39,273 nucleotides of DNA from Parabacteroides sp. (GTDB taxonomy: Bacteria; Bacteroidota; Bacteroidia; Bacteroidales; Tannerellaceae), in the NCBI GenBank assembly GCA_017937385.1, contig JAGBDR010000019.1, forward strand, positions 1-39,273. The letters are read 5' to 3'. Position numbers and translations under genes: made by a program. Below, piece by piece: positions 1 to 8,955 of this stretch. Each line of letters starts with the position of its first letter. The stretch's first letter is position 1. The notes beneath the pieces were generated by a model that ran no database searches, was not told the origin of the DNA, and worked only from the letters and a program-made list of their open reading frames with translations.

Positions 1-141
1 CGATGGAACTTTTGTTTCATGCCGATGGAACTTTTGTTTCATGCCGATGGAACTTTTGTTTCATGCCGATGGAACTTTTGTTTCATGCCGATGGAACTTT
101 TGTTTCATGCCGATGGAACTTTTGTTTCATGCCGATGGAAC
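1..141. repeat. 22-bp palindromic tandem repeat array
   Basis: Six perfect 22-bp units (1-132) are followed by a 9-base partial unit. Read from GTTTC, each unit has arms GTTTC and GGAAC (one G-T pair), an 8-base centre ATGCCGAT that can itself pair as AT-GCCG-AT, and a 4-base spacer TTTT. The array may extend left of the window. The last full unit pairs with GGAACAAAAG just beyond it (139-148) to make a 10-bp hairpin. It lies downstream of the stop codon of the small gene at 167-505. A diverged array with the same geometry is at 22004-22069. Confidence 0.95.
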
Positions 142-166
142 AAAAGATCAGTTTGCACGGCAGATT

Positions 167-505
167 TTATTTTATCAGACCAAAAGGAGGAGCGCGGAGG
201 AAGAATTTCCCTACGACAGGGAGTAAATGATCCGAGTAGACCGGATTTTCGATTATTTTATAACTCGGTGTAGTAAAAATAGACAGGAGCAACGAACGGA
301 CGGCACCATCCTGGACCTGCACAGTCGTCAGCAAATGAAACAACTGGATTTCCGAAAGGGACGAGTGTTGATGACAAACGCCATCCGCCGCCTTCTTGAA
401 CGGGTGCGAATGGACAATCGTCGTGCCATACTCGACATGGACGTGCATAAACAAAGAAATGCTGCTGTAATACACTATAAAAAGTGCCGGCAGCAACCAT
501 TTCAT
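167..505 (-). CDS. Small HxH-rich membrane-anchored protein, unknown function
   Basis: This is a 112-residue protein. I chose the ATG at 505 over the longer frame from 619 because a predicted promoter (556-587) lies between them and the region upstream of Met is not protein-like. Residues 3-20 form one hydrophobic segment, either a signal anchor or an uncleaved signal. Three HxH motifs follow in the next 30 residues (H21/H23, H32/H34, H45/H47), with Cys44 and two more histidines at 57 and 93. Clustered HxH pairs after a membrane anchor suggest periplasmic metal binding. This is inference; I do not recognise a named family with certainty, although small Bacteroidota proteins with HVH and HSHP segments are familiar. 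It is transcribed divergently from the malic enzyme gene. Confidence 0.7.
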   Translation of the reverse strand: MKWLLPALFIVYYSSISLFMHVHVEYGTTIVHSHPFKKAADGVCHQHSSLSEIQLFHLLTTVQVQDGAVRSLLLSIFTTPSYKIIENPVYSDHLLPVVGKFFLRAPPFGLIK

Positions 506-555
506 GTATTTTGCTGTTGTCTGTTTCAAATTTTGCTTCCTGTTAATATGAGGCA

Positions 556-587
556 CAAAGGTAAAACAAATAGCTGAAACCTGCAAA
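556..587 (-). promoter_or_regulatory. Bacteroidota-type promoter for the HxH-rich protein
   Basis: On the minus strand, TTTG (587-584) is separated by 20 bases from TACCTTTG (563-556). This matches the sigma-ABfr consensus TTTG-N19-21-TAnnTTTG. It predicts transcription starting near 549 and a leader of about 45 nt before the ATG at 505. Confidence 0.65.
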
Positions 588-645
588 TACACAATTTTCG
601 GGCAACTAAATGTAAGCATTCAGTGCCACATTCATATTAATTTGC

Positions 646-653
646 TACTTTTG
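646..653 (+). promoter_or_regulatory. Probable -7 element upstream of the malic enzyme gene
   Basis: TACTTTTG matches TAnnTTTG and ends 46 bases before the ATG at 700. No convincing TTTG element is seen about 20 bases upstream, so this is a partial match only. Confidence 0.45.
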
Positions 654-699
654 TGCGCAATTTTCGAAAGACAAAAAACAAATAAAAACGAGAACGTTT

Positions 700-2997
700 A
701 TGGCTAAGATCACGAAAGAAGACGCTCTCCGCTATCATGCGGAAGGCAAGCCGGGAAAGATAGAAGTCATTCCCACCAAGCCCTACAGTACGCAGACGGA
801 TTTGTCGCTCGCCTATTCGCCAGGCGTAGCCGAGCCCTGCTTAGAAATCGAAAAGAATCCGTTGGATGCCTACAAATATACTTCTAAAGGAAATCTGGTA
901 GCCGTCATTTCCAATGGCACCGCCGTATTGGGATTAGGCAATATCGGCCCGTTGGCAGGCAAACCGGTGATGGAAGGAAAAGGATTGCTGTTTAAGATTT
1001 TTGCCGGCATCGATGTCTTTGACATTGAAGTGGATGAGAAAGACCCTGACAAATTCATCGAAACCGTAAAAGCCATCGCTCCTACTTTCGGCGGTATCAA
1101 CCTCGAAGATATCAAGGCGCCCGAATGTTTCAAGATCGAAACACGCCTGAAAGAAGAACTGGACATTCCGGTCATGCATGACGACCAGCACGGGACAGCC
1201 ATTATCTCCGGTGCAGGCTTGATCAACGCGCTGGAAGTTGCCGGGAAAAAGATCGAGGAGGTGAAAATCGTAGTGAATGGCGCCGGTGCCGCATCCATCT
1301 CCTGCACGAAACTCTATATCCTGTTGGGGGCAAAGAAAGAAAACATCATCATGTGCGACAGCAAAGGCGTTATCTCCACGCATCGTACAGACTTGAATGA
1401 ATCCAAGAAATATTTCGCGACCGACCGCGACATCAAGACACTGGAAGAAGCGGTTGTCGGAGCAGATGTCTTCTTGGGATTGTCGGTCGCCAATGTACTG
1501 ACCAAAGAGATGGTCCGTACCATGAACGCCAATCCGATTGTGTTCGCCCTCGCCAACCCGAATCCGGAGATCTCCTATACAGACGCGATGGATTCACGCG
1601 ACGATATCATTTTCGCAACCGGTCGTTCCGACTATCCGAACCAGATCAATAATGTATTGGGATTCCCTTATATCTTCCGTGGCGCATTGGACACGCATGC
1701 CAAAGCGATCAACGAAGAGATGAAGCTGGCAGCCGTCTATGCGATCGCCGAACTGGCCAAAGAGCCGGTCCCCGACGTAGTGAACGCCGCCTACAAACTG
1801 AAACGGACCACTTTCGGACGCGATTACATCCTGCCGAAAGCACTTGACCCGCGACTTCTGACGCGCGTATCCTGTGCCGTTGCCAAAGCCGCCATCAAGT
1901 CGGGCGTATCCCGCAAGACCATTACCGACTGGGATGGATATGCCAACCAGCTGCGCGAAATGATGGGATATGACAACAAGCTGCTCCGCTCGTTCACCGA
2001 TATGGCCAAAGCCAATCCGAAGCGGGTGGTATTTGCCGAAGCCAACCATGTCAATATGCTGAAAGCCGCTGCCGAAGCCAAAGCCGAAGGTATCTGTTTC
2101 CCCATCCTTTTGGGCAACGAAGAGCGTTTGGCAAAGATCGCGGCAGAAGAAAGCATCAGCCTCGAAGGTATCGAAATCGTCAACCTTCGCCACGACCGTG
2201 AAACGGAACGCCGCCATCGCTATGCCAAGATATTGTCTGAGAAGAAAGCCCGTGAAGGGGTCACGTATGCAGAGGCTTGCGAAAAGATGGTAGACCGCAA
2301 TGCGTTCGGTATGATGATGGTTGCGACAGGCGATGCCGATGCGTTCGTAACAGGCGTTTACAGCCGCTACTCCGAAGTGACCAAGATGGCAGAACAGATC
2401 ATCGGCATCCGTCCGTCTTACACGCATTTCGGTGCACTGAATATCCTGACTTGCAAGAAAGGAACATTCTTTATTGCCGACACGTTGATCAACCGTCATC
2501 CATCGACGGAAGTATTGATCGATATCGCCCGCCTGACGCAAGACGCCGTAAAGTTCTTCGCGCATGAACCAGTCATGGCGATGTTGTCATACTCCAACTT
2601 CGGTTCCGACAAGCAAGGCAGCCCGCAGAAAGTCCACGACGCGATCGACTATTTGCACAAGAACTATCCGGACATGATGGTTGACGGCGAAATGCAGGTC
2701 AACTTCGCCCTGGACAAAAAGCTGCGCGACGAAATGTATCCGTTCAACAAGCTGAAAGGCAAAGATGTCAACGCGCTGATCTTCCCGAACCTGAGTTCCG
2801 CCAACAGTGCCTACAAACTGCTCGACACACTCGGTATCAGCGAAACGATCGGCCCGATCCAAATGGGCTTGAACAAACCGATCCACTTCACCGACGTAGA
2901 AAGCTCCACACGCGACATCCTGAACCTGACGACAGTCGCTGTCGTGGATGCAATTGTACAAGAACAGATTGAAAAGAAATTGACAATTGACAATTGA
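700..2997 (+). CDS. maeB: NADP-dependent malic enzyme with C-terminal phosphotransacetylase-like domain
   Basis: This 765-residue protein decarboxylates malate to pyruvate with reduction of NAD(P)+ in the cytosol. The N-terminal malic domain carries Y39 (in YSPGVA) and K94 (in GKGLLFK) as the expected catalytic pair and the metal-site segment DDQHGTA at 161-167. The dinucleotide-binding domain has NGAGAAS at 193-199. From about residue 430 to the end is a phosphate acetyl/butyryltransferase-like domain, which in MaeB-type enzymes is mainly regulatory, responding to acetyl-CoA. The length matches two-domain MaeB proteins. The last residues (KLTIDN) are encoded inside an AT-rich micro-repeat that runs through the stop codon, so the extreme C-terminus is probably not conserved. 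Confidence 0.96.
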   Translation: MAKITKEDALRYHAEGKPGKIEVIPTKPYSTQTDLSLAYSPGVAEPCLEIEKNPLDAYKYTSKGNLVAVISNGTAVLGLGNIGPLAGKPVMEGKGLLFKIFAGIDVFDIEVDEKDPDKFIETVKAIAPTFGGINLEDIKAPECFKIETRLKEELDIPVMHDDQHGTAIISGAGLINALEVAGKKIEEVKIVVNGAGAASISCTKLYILLGAKKENIIMCDSKGVISTHRTDLNESKKYFATDRDIKTLEEAVVGADVFLGLSVANVLTKEMVRTMNANPIVFALANPNPEISYTDAMDSRDDIIFATGRSDYPNQINNVLGFPYIFRGALDTHAKAINEEMKLAAVYAIAELAKEPVPDVVNAAYKLKRTTFGRDYILPKALDPRLLTRVSCAVAKAAIKSGVSRKTITDWDGYANQLREMMGYDNKLLRSFTDMAKANPKRVVFAEANHVNMLKAAAEAKAEGICFPILLGNEERLAKIAAEESISLEGIEIVNLRHDRETERRHRYAKILSEKKAREGVTYAEACEKMVDRNAFGMMMVATGDADAFVTGVYSRYSEVTKMAEQIIGIRPSYTHFGALNILTCKKGTFFIADTLINRHPSTEVLIDIARLTQDAVKFFAHEPVMAMLSYSNFGSDKQGSPQKVHDAIDYLHKNYPDMMVDGEMQVNFALDKKLRDEMYPFNKLKGKDVNALIFPNLSSANSAYKLLDTLGISETIGPIQMGLNKPIHFTDVESSTRDILNLTTVAVVDAIVQEQIEKKLTIDN

Positions 2998-3049
2998 TAA
3001 TTGTTTTGTCTTTCTCTAATTGTCAATTGTCCATTATCAATTGTCAATT
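2978..3049. repeat. TTGACAA micro-repeats in inverted arrangement at the maeB 3' end
   Basis: Copies of AATTGACAATTGA begin inside the last codons of maeB (2978-3003) and recur in inverse complement at 3018-3049. The outer 12-13 bases of the two blocks are complementary, so the transcript could fold into a hairpin over the maeB stop codon. There is no T-tract after it, so it is not a typical intrinsic terminator. The same 7-base motif appears at 38222-38254. Confidence 0.85.
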
Positions 3050-3057
3050 CAAAAACT

Positions 3058-4446
3058 ATGGCTACAACTAAAGAAATGACGGCAGGGGCTTCCCTGCCGC
3101 TTATTCTCAACTTTACTTTTCCCCTGTTATTGGGAAACCTATTGCAACAAACCTATTCGCTGGTTGATGCAGCAATCGTTGGAAAATTTTTGGGAATCAA
3201 TGATCTGGCGGCGATCGGGGCAAGCACTTCGGTTGTCTTCCTGATTTTGGGATTCTGCAACGGGTGCTGTTGCGGGTTCGGGATTCCGGTAGCACAAAAA
3301 TTCGGAGCAAGAGACTACAAGACCATGCGGCGGTACGTGACGGTCAGTTTGCAATTGGCCGCTCTGATGTCGGTCGTTATTGCCGTTCTGACAAGTTTCT
3401 ATTGTGCAGATATCCTGCGAAAGATGCAAACGCCGGAAACGATTTTCGACGGAGCTTACTCCTATTTGCTCGTCACGTTTATCGGAGTGCCTTGTACGTT
3501 TTTCTACAACTTGCTGTCCAGTATCATACGCGCACTGGGTGACAGCAAAACGCCTTTTTGGTTCCTGTTGTTCTCCACCGTACTGAACATCCTGCTCGAC
3601 CTGTTCTGCATCCTCCTGTTGGGATGGGGCGTATTGGGAGCTGCCATCGCCACAGTCGTCTCACAAGGCATATCGGCACTTCTTTGCTACTTCTATATGT
3701 ATAAGCATTTCCCGATCCTGAAAGGAACGGCCGATGACCGTAAGTTTCACCTTCCTTTGGCCAAAAACCTGTTGTATATCGGGGTACCGATGGGACTTCA
3801 GTTCTCCATTACGGCAATCGGAAGCATCATGCTCCAAAGTGCCAACAATGCATTGGGAACGGCTTGCGTAGCCGCTTTCACAGCCGCCATGCGAATCAAG
3901 ATGTTCTTTATCTGTGCCTTTGAAAGCTTGGGTATTGCAATGGCAACCTATACAGGACAAAACTACGGAGCCGGAAAACCCGAACGCATCTGGCAAGGCA
4001 TCAAAGCCAGCTCGCTGCTGATGATGGTCTATGCCCTCTTCACGGCAACGGTCTTGCTATTGGTTTCCGACAAAATATCACAGTTGTTTGTAGATGCTTC
4101 GGAAACGGAAATACTCGACAATACGGTGCTCTTCCTCCATGCTTCCTGCCATTTCTTCCCGGTATTGGGGCTGCTCTGTATCCTGCGCTACACCATACAA
4201 GGCGCCGGATACACCAACTTGGCGATGCTTTCCGGTGTCTCTGAAATGATTGCCCGCACGCTGGTCAGCCTCTATGCCGTACCGGTATTCGGATTCCGGG
4301 CAGTCTGCTATGGCGATCCGATTGCCTGGATAGCCGCAGACCTGTTCCTCGTCCCGGCTTTCATCTATGTCTATCGGAAACTGAAACAGCGGCCTCTTCT
4401 TACTTCTGACTGTGGTAGCGGCACAAAACCTCTTCCACATACATAA
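3058..4446 (+). CDS. MATE family multidrug/sodium antiporter-type efflux protein
   Basis: This is a 462-residue integral membrane transporter of the multidrug and toxic compound extrusion family, predicted to export cationic compounds using a Na+ or H+ gradient across the inner membrane. The sequence starts with the typical pattern of a short polar leader and then PLLLGNLLQQTYSLVDAAIVGKFLG, and shows about 12 hydrophobic segments in two similar halves. The ATG at 3058 is chosen because the upstream in-frame region from 3001 is entirely TTGACAA-type repeat and encodes no family sequence. The gene lies 60 bp after maeB, on the same strand. The substrate cannot be told from the sequence. Confidence 0.92.
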   Translation: MATTKEMTAGASLPLILNFTFPLLLGNLLQQTYSLVDAAIVGKFLGINDLAAIGASTSVVFLILGFCNGCCCGFGIPVAQKFGARDYKTMRRYVTVSLQLAALMSVVIAVLTSFYCADILRKMQTPETIFDGAYSYLLVTFIGVPCTFFYNLLSSIIRALGDSKTPFWFLLFSTVLNILLDLFCILLLGWGVLGAAIATVVSQGISALLCYFYMYKHFPILKGTADDRKFHLPLAKNLLYIGVPMGLQFSITAIGSIMLQSANNALGTACVAAFTAAMRIKMFFICAFESLGIAMATYTGQNYGAGKPERIWQGIKASSLLMMVYALFTATVLLLVSDKISQLFVDASETEILDNTVLFLHASCHFFPVLGLLCILRYTIQGAGYTNLAMLSGVSEMIARTLVSLYAVPVFGFRAVCYGDPIAWIAADLFLVPAFIYVYRKLKQRPLLTSDCGSGTKPLPHT

Positions 4447-4562
4447 TGCGCAGAACAATTTTTATCGTACGGCCAAAAACAATATCTGTATGAAACCAGT
4501 TTTATACATGCATGAAAGAGAAGATATAATCTGATCGAATTACAGACTAAAAAAACATCCGT

Positions 4563-6023
4563 ATGAATGAGAAAAAGCTAACGGCCGTCAACGGTCGTCC
4601 GATTGCAGACAATCAAAACACGCAGACCGTAGGTCCGCGTGGGCAGGTCTTGTTGCAAGACCCGTGGCTCATTGAGAAGCTCGCCCATTTCGACCGGGAA
4701 GTAATTCCCGAACGACGTATGCACGCCAAAGGTTCAGGTGCTTATGGCACATTTACCCTGACGAATGATATTACGAAATACACAAAAGCCGCAATATTCA
4801 GCAAGGTCGGCAAGCAAACGGACTGTTTCGTCCGTTTCTCGACCGTTGCCGGCGAACGGGGTGCGGCCGATGCGGAACGGGATATACGCGGTTTCGCCAT
4901 CAAGTTCTATACCGACGAGGGAAACTGGGACCTGGTAGGAAATAATACACCCGTATTCTTCCTGCGCGATCCATTGAAATTTCCCGATCTTAACCACGCC
5001 ATCAAACGGGATCCGAAAACCAATATGCGCAGTGCCAACAACAACTGGGACTTCTGGACGTTACTCCCCGAAGCCTTGCATCAGGTAACAATCACGATGA
5101 GCCCCCGCGGTATTCCCTATTCCTACCGCCACATGCATGGATTCGGAAGCCACACCTACAGTTTCATCAATGCCGATAACGAACGTATCTGGGTGAAATT
5201 CCACTTCAGGACCTTGCAGGGCATCAAGAACCTGACCGACCAGGAAGCGGAAGCCATCATCGCCAAAGATCGCGAATCACACCAACGCGACCTATTCGAA
5301 AGCATCGAAAAAGGCGACTACCCGAAATGGAAGCTTCAAATACAACTGATGACAATCGAGGAGGCAAACAACTACCGCATCAACCCGTTCGATCTGACCA
5401 AGGTATGGCCGCACGGAGATTTCCCGTTGATGGACGTAGGTATCCTGGAACTGAACCGCAATCCCGAAAATTATTTCGCCGAGGTAGAACAGGCCGCGTT
5501 CAACCCGATGAATATCGTAGAAGGTATCGGATTTTCTCCCGACAAGATGCTGCAAGGCCGCCTGTTCTCATACGGAGACGCACAACGTTACCGCTTAGGT
5601 GTCAATCTGGAACAGATTCCGGTAAACAAGCCACGTTGCCCGTTCCATGCCTACCATCGCGACGGGGCCATGCGCGTAGACGGCAACTACGGTGCAGCCA
5701 AAGGATACGAACCGAACAGTTATGGCGAATGGAAAGACACGCCTGAAAAAAAGGAACCGCCCTATCCGGCAAACGGTCCTATCTACAACTATAACGAGCG
5801 CGAATATGACGACGACTATTACAGCCAACCCGGTGCACTGTTCCGCTTGATGCCGGCCGACGAACAACAGCTCCTATTCGAAAACACCGCCCGCCAGCTC
5901 GGAGATGCCGAGCTGTTTATCCAGCAACGTCACGTACGCAATTGCTATAAAGCGGATCCGGCTTATGGCAAAGGGATTGCCGAAGCATTGGGAATCAACT
6001 TGAAAGAGGCATTGCAGGGATAA
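4563..6023 (+). CDS. katA: Monofunctional haem catalase
   Basis: This 486-residue small-subunit catalase dismutates hydrogen peroxide to water and oxygen in the cytoplasm. The essential distal histidine is H54 (in [12 protein letters not shown]), the distal asparagine is N127 (in VGNNTP), and the proximal haem-ligand tyrosine is Y337 (in [12 protein letters not shown]). Spacing between these three matches bovine catalase (74/147/357), so the enzyme should be active. The length fits the small-subunit clades. The 116-bp gap upstream contains no clear TAnnTTTG element. Regulation by OxyR is common for this gene in Bacteroides, but I could not identify a convincing site. The gene ends in the bidirectional terminator at 6046-6119. 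Confidence 0.97.
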   Translation: MNEKKLTAVNGRPIADNQNTQTVGPRGQVLLQDPWLIEKLAHFDREVIPERRMHAKGSGAYGTFTLTNDITKYTKAAIFSKVGKQTDCFVRFSTVAGERGAADAERDIRGFAIKFYTDEGNWDLVGNNTPVFFLRDPLKFPDLNHAIKRDPKTNMRSANNNWDFWTLLPEALHQVTITMSPRGIPYSYRHMHGFGSHTYSFINADNERIWVKFHFRTLQGIKNLTDQEAEAIIAKDRESHQRDLFESIEKGDYPKWKLQIQLMTIEEANNYRINPFDLTKVWPHGDFPLMDVGILELNRNPENYFAEVEQAAFNPMNIVEGIGFSPDKMLQGRLFSYGDAQRYRLGVNLEQIPVNKPRCPFHAYHRDGAMRVDGNYGAAKGYEPNSYGEWKDTPEKKEPPYPANGPIYNYNEREYDDDYYSQPGALFRLMPADEQQLLFENTARQLGDAELFIQQRHVRNCYKADPAYGKGIAEALGINLKEALQG

Positions 6024-6045
6024 AAGAGCAAGATTCACCCAACAG

Positions 6046-6119
6046 AAAAGAGATATGCCCAAACAGCCTTGTTCTCGCGTCAAGCACGAGGACAAGGCTG
6101 TTTAGGCATACCCTCTTTT
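6046..6119. terminator. Long bidirectional intrinsic terminator between katA and fmt
   Basis: A 17-bp stem (6061-6077 with 6087-6103, one G-T pair, 9-base loop) is extended outward by TATGCC/GGCATA (6054-6059 with 6105-6110) and AAAAGAG/CTCTTTT (6046-6052 with 6113-6119). The A-run on the left and T-run on the right let it terminate both convergent genes. The right edge reaches the first base of the fmt stop codon. Confidence 0.9.
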
Positions 6120-7096
6120 CACAAACCAACGTGATATTCTCCTATCTGCTTGAACCCGTTCAGGAAATCCGTAACCGGCAGACGCTTCTTGCCGGCCAGT
6201 TGGAGGGAAAGTAAACGCAGGAAACCATCTTCCACAGCGATGTCGATATAGCTTTTCAGGTCGGTCCGGATGGTACCGATCGGAAACTCATGCGTAGCGG
6301 GACGTTTCTCTGCCTGATAAATCTTCAATGCGGTGCGCACGCCCGTAGGAGAAACTATCTCGGTCCAGGCTGCCGGATAGGGAGACAGACCACGGATAAA
6401 GTCATAAATCTTTTTCACCGGCTGTTTCCAGTCGATACGGCATGTATCCTTGAAAATCTTCGGAGCAGGACGAAGCTCGGAAGGATCTTTATAAAATTCC
6501 TCTTGAGGGATGGCATCCGCTTTTCCCTCCAGCAACAAATCGACGGTTTCCAACACCAATTCGGCGCCCATCGTCATCAAGCCGTCATGGACAATACCGA
6601 CATCGTCCGTATCGGCAATCGGAAGACGTTTCTGACGGATGATCTTGCCCGTGTCGATCTCATGCTTCAGAAAAAAGGTCGTTACCCCGGTTTCCGTATC
6701 TCCGTTGATTACCGCCCAGTTGATTGGTGCAGCCCCTCTGTACTGAGGTAGCAAGGCGGCATGCAGGTTAAACGTTCCCAAGCGGGGCATTGCCCAAACC
6801 ACCTCCGGCAACATACGGAAAGCGACCACAATCTGCAAGTCCGCTTTTAACGTCCGCAACTCGGAAAGAAAAACCTCATCCTTCAATTTCTCAGGCTGAA
6901 GCACCAGCAGCCCTTTCGACAAGGCATATTGTTTCACGGGGCTTGCCTGCAAGACACTGCCATGACGGCCTATCGGCTTGTCCGGCATCGTAATCACTCC
7001 TACAATATTATATCCGCCTTCCACCAAGGCACGCAGGCTCTCCACCGCAAAATCGGGAGTGCCCATATAAACGATTCGCAAATCTTCTTTCTTCAT
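6119..7096 (-). CDS. fmt: Methionyl-tRNA formyltransferase
   Basis: This 325-residue enzyme transfers a formyl group from 10-formyltetrahydrofolate to initiator Met-tRNA in the cytosol. The catalytic triad is visible as N110, H112 (in NLHAALLPQYRGAAP) and D148 (in HEIDTG), each two residues on from E. coli N108/H110/D146. The C-terminal oligonucleotide-binding domain follows from about residue 210. The ATG at 7096 is preceded by AGGAGATTAAGAGA, and the start lies 4 bp after the stop of the ClC gene, so translation is probably coupled. A longer frame from 7363 overlaps the upstream gene and is not used. It is the last gene of the tsaC operon. Confidence 0.97.
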   Translation of the reverse strand: MKKEDLRIVYMGTPDFAVESLRALVEGGYNIVGVITMPDKPIGRHGSVLQASPVKQYALSKGLLVLQPEKLKDEVFLSELRTLKADLQIVVAFRMLPEVVWAMPRLGTFNLHAALLPQYRGAAPINWAVINGDTETGVTTFFLKHEIDTGKIIRQKRLPIADTDDVGIVHDGLMTMGAELVLETVDLLLEGKADAIPQEEFYKDPSELRPAPKIFKDTCRIDWKQPVKKIYDFIRGLSPYPAAWTEIVSPTGVRTALKIYQAEKRPATHEFPIGTIRTDLKSYIDIAVEDGFLRLLSLQLAGKKRLPVTDFLNGFKQIGEYHVGL

Positions 7097-7100
7097 TCTC

Positions 7101-8909
7101 TTAATCTCCTGAAAAGTTTTCAACCAACACTTCGCGGTATGCATTAAATATCTTTGATTTGGACATAAAGCCGATATAGCGTCCCTCTTCATCCACAACC
7201 GGCAAGTTCCAGGCTTTCGTATCGTCAAATGTACGCATGATCTGCTCCATAGGCGTTCCCACCTGAACTTTCGCGGGAGCTGAAACCATAAACTTGGAAA
7301 CATGGAACCGGTTGTACAGTTCCGGACGGAACATGATGTTCCGGATATTGTCCAACAGTACAAGCCCTAATAAGATGCCCCGCTCGTCGATAACCGGAAA
7401 CGTGTTCCGTCCGCTTCTGGCAATCACTTTCACCATGTCACTCAACGACATTTCGGGAGAAACAGTCAGGAAATCCCGTTCGATCACGCTGTCGGTATTC
7501 AGCAACGTCAACACGGCACGATCCTTATGATGGGTAAGCAACTCCCCTTTCTGCGCCAGACGCATCGAATAGATACTGTGCGGGAGGAACATCTTGATCG
7601 TGATGTAGGAGCTGACGGACACGATCATCAGCGGAAGGAAAAGAGCATATCCGCCGGTCAGCTCGGCAATCAGGAAGACACCGGTCAGTGGCGCGTGCAT
7701 GACACCGGACATAATCCCCGCCATTCCCAACAAAGCGAAATTCTTTTCCGACAGATACATCGTAAAAGGGAAATAATTGGACGCATGCGCAAACACGAAA
7801 CCGGCAATACATCCCAAATACAGACTGGGAGCAAATATACCACCGCAGCCGCCCCCGGCATTCGTCGCGCTCGAAGCAAAAACTTTGAAGAGCAAAATCA
7901 ACGTAAGGAATATCTGCAATCCCCAATACGTACCATTCAGGCCATAGAACATACTCTTGTCCATGATATGGGAGAACTGCCCGTTCAACAAAGACGAAAT
8001 CGTGTCATACCCTTCGCCATAGAGAGGCGGGAAGATAAAGATCAGCACACTCAACATGATTCCTCCGACCACGAATTTCTTCCAGTAGCTATTCAGGTTC
8101 CGGTACATTCCCTCGACCCGGTTCATGACTTTGGTAAAATAGAGCGACACCAGACCGCAGAAAACACCTAACAGCAACACGTACGGAATACGCTCGATCG
8201 CAAACGCTTCAGTCTGCGAAAAGGGGAACATCGCTTCCGTACCCGTGAAAACATAGGAAACAGTCGCAGCCGTCACCGAAGTGATCAGCAAAGGCAATAC
8301 CGACGTCATCGTCAAGTCCAGCAACAGGACTTCCACAACAAACACCACCCCGGCAATCGGTGCCTTGAAGATTCCGGCAATCGCACCGGCCGCCCCGCAA
8401 CCGACCAACAACATCAGCGTCTTCTGCTCCATGCGGAACAGACGGCCCAAGTTGGAACCGATCGCCGCTCCCGTCAGTACAATCGGCGCCTCCGCCCCGA
8501 CCGATCCACCAAAACCGATGGTGACGGAACTGGCCACAATAGAGGTCCAGGTATTATGAGGCTTAATGCGGCTCTTCCGTTGGGAAATGGCATAAAGGAT
8601 CTTCGTCACCCCATGGCTGATATCATCCCGCACAATATACTTCACAAACAAACCGGCAAGCAAGATACCGATCACCGGATAGAGCAAATACAGGTAGTTC
8701 GCCCCATCCAGATTGAAATTACCCGTCAGAAGATGTTGTATAAAATGAATGATCGTCTTTAGGATAATAGCTGCTGCCGCCGTACAAATACCGACCAGAA
8801 AACTAACGATCAATATGAAATGGTTCTCTTTTATATGCTTGTCCCGCCATAAAAGGAACCGAGAAAAAAACTGAAAATTGAATATTGAATATTGAAAATT
8901 ATCCTTCAT
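7101..8909 (-). CDS. ClC-family chloride channel/transporter with paired CBS domains
   Basis: This 602-residue inner-membrane protein belongs to the CLC anion family. Residues 30-450 are the transport core. The gating glutamate is E140 (in GSVGAEAP), the GCGGIFAP filter segment is at 354-361, and the conserved pore tyrosine appears to be Y447 (in HSIYSM). Residues 470-595 hold two CBS domains, which usually bind adenine nucleotides and regulate gating. At the position of the internal proton glutamate of E. coli ClcA (E203) this protein has V194, directly after E193. Known chloride channels rather than exchangers carry valine there. The first residues (NFQYSIFNFQFF) are encoded by a TTGAATA micro-repeat. 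The start is preceded by AAAGAGGG. Chloride is the expected ion, but specificity is inferred. Confidence 0.93.
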   Translation of the reverse strand: MKDNFQYSIFNFQFFSRFLLWRDKHIKENHFILIVSFLVGICTAAAAIILKTIIHFIQHLLTGNFNLDGANYLYLLYPVIGILLAGLFVKYIVRDDISHGVTKILYAISQRKSRIKPHNTWTSIVASSVTIGFGGSVGAEAPIVLTGAAIGSNLGRLFRMEQKTLMLLVGCGAAGAIAGIFKAPIAGVVFVVEVLLLDLTMTSVLPLLITSVTAATVSYVFTGTEAMFPFSQTEAFAIERIPYVLLLGVFCGLVSLYFTKVMNRVEGMYRNLNSYWKKFVVGGIMLSVLIFIFPPLYGEGYDTISSLLNGQFSHIMDKSMFYGLNGTYWGLQIFLTLILLFKVFASSATNAGGGCGGIFAPSLYLGCIAGFVFAHASNYFPFTMYLSEKNFALLGMAGIMSGVMHAPLTGVFLIAELTGGYALFLPLMIVSVSSYITIKMFLPHSIYSMRLAQKGELLTHHKDRAVLTLLNTDSVIERDFLTVSPEMSLSDMVKVIARSGRNTFPVIDERGILLGLVLLDNIRNIMFRPELYNRFHVSKFMVSAPAKVQVGTPMEQIMRTFDDTKAWNLPVVDEEGRYIGFMSKSKIFNAYREVLVENFSGD

Positions 8910-8955
8910 CCCTCTTTAACTCTTTAATTCCTTCATTCTTTAATTCTTTAATTTA
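8873..8955. repeat. TTGAATA and AATTAAAGA micro-repeats at a gene junction
   Basis: Positions 8873-8900 hold three near-copies of a 7-9-base TTGAATA/TTGAAAA motif and lie inside the 5' end of the ClC gene. Positions 8912-8955 hold degenerate CTTTAATTC/CTTTAACTC repeats that fill the gap up to the stop codon of the sugar transferase gene. Confidence 0.8.

Noticed and set aside
1-141. CRISPR array
   Set aside because: The repeats are directly tandem with no unique spacers, and no cas genes are in the window.
3-273. Three short frames with repeated MELLFHADGTFVSCRW peptide
   Set aside because: They are translations of the 22-bp array in different frames. The unit is not a multiple of three, and there is no start signal.
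1594-2565. A 323-codon minus-strand frame inside maeB
   Set aside because: It lies wholly within the malic enzyme gene, lacks a ribosome binding site and resembles no family; it is a mirror frame.
4447-4562. OxyR or PerR operator before katA
   Set aside because: AT-rich partial palindromes (CATGCATG, ATATAATCTGATC) are present, but none matches a known operator well enough.
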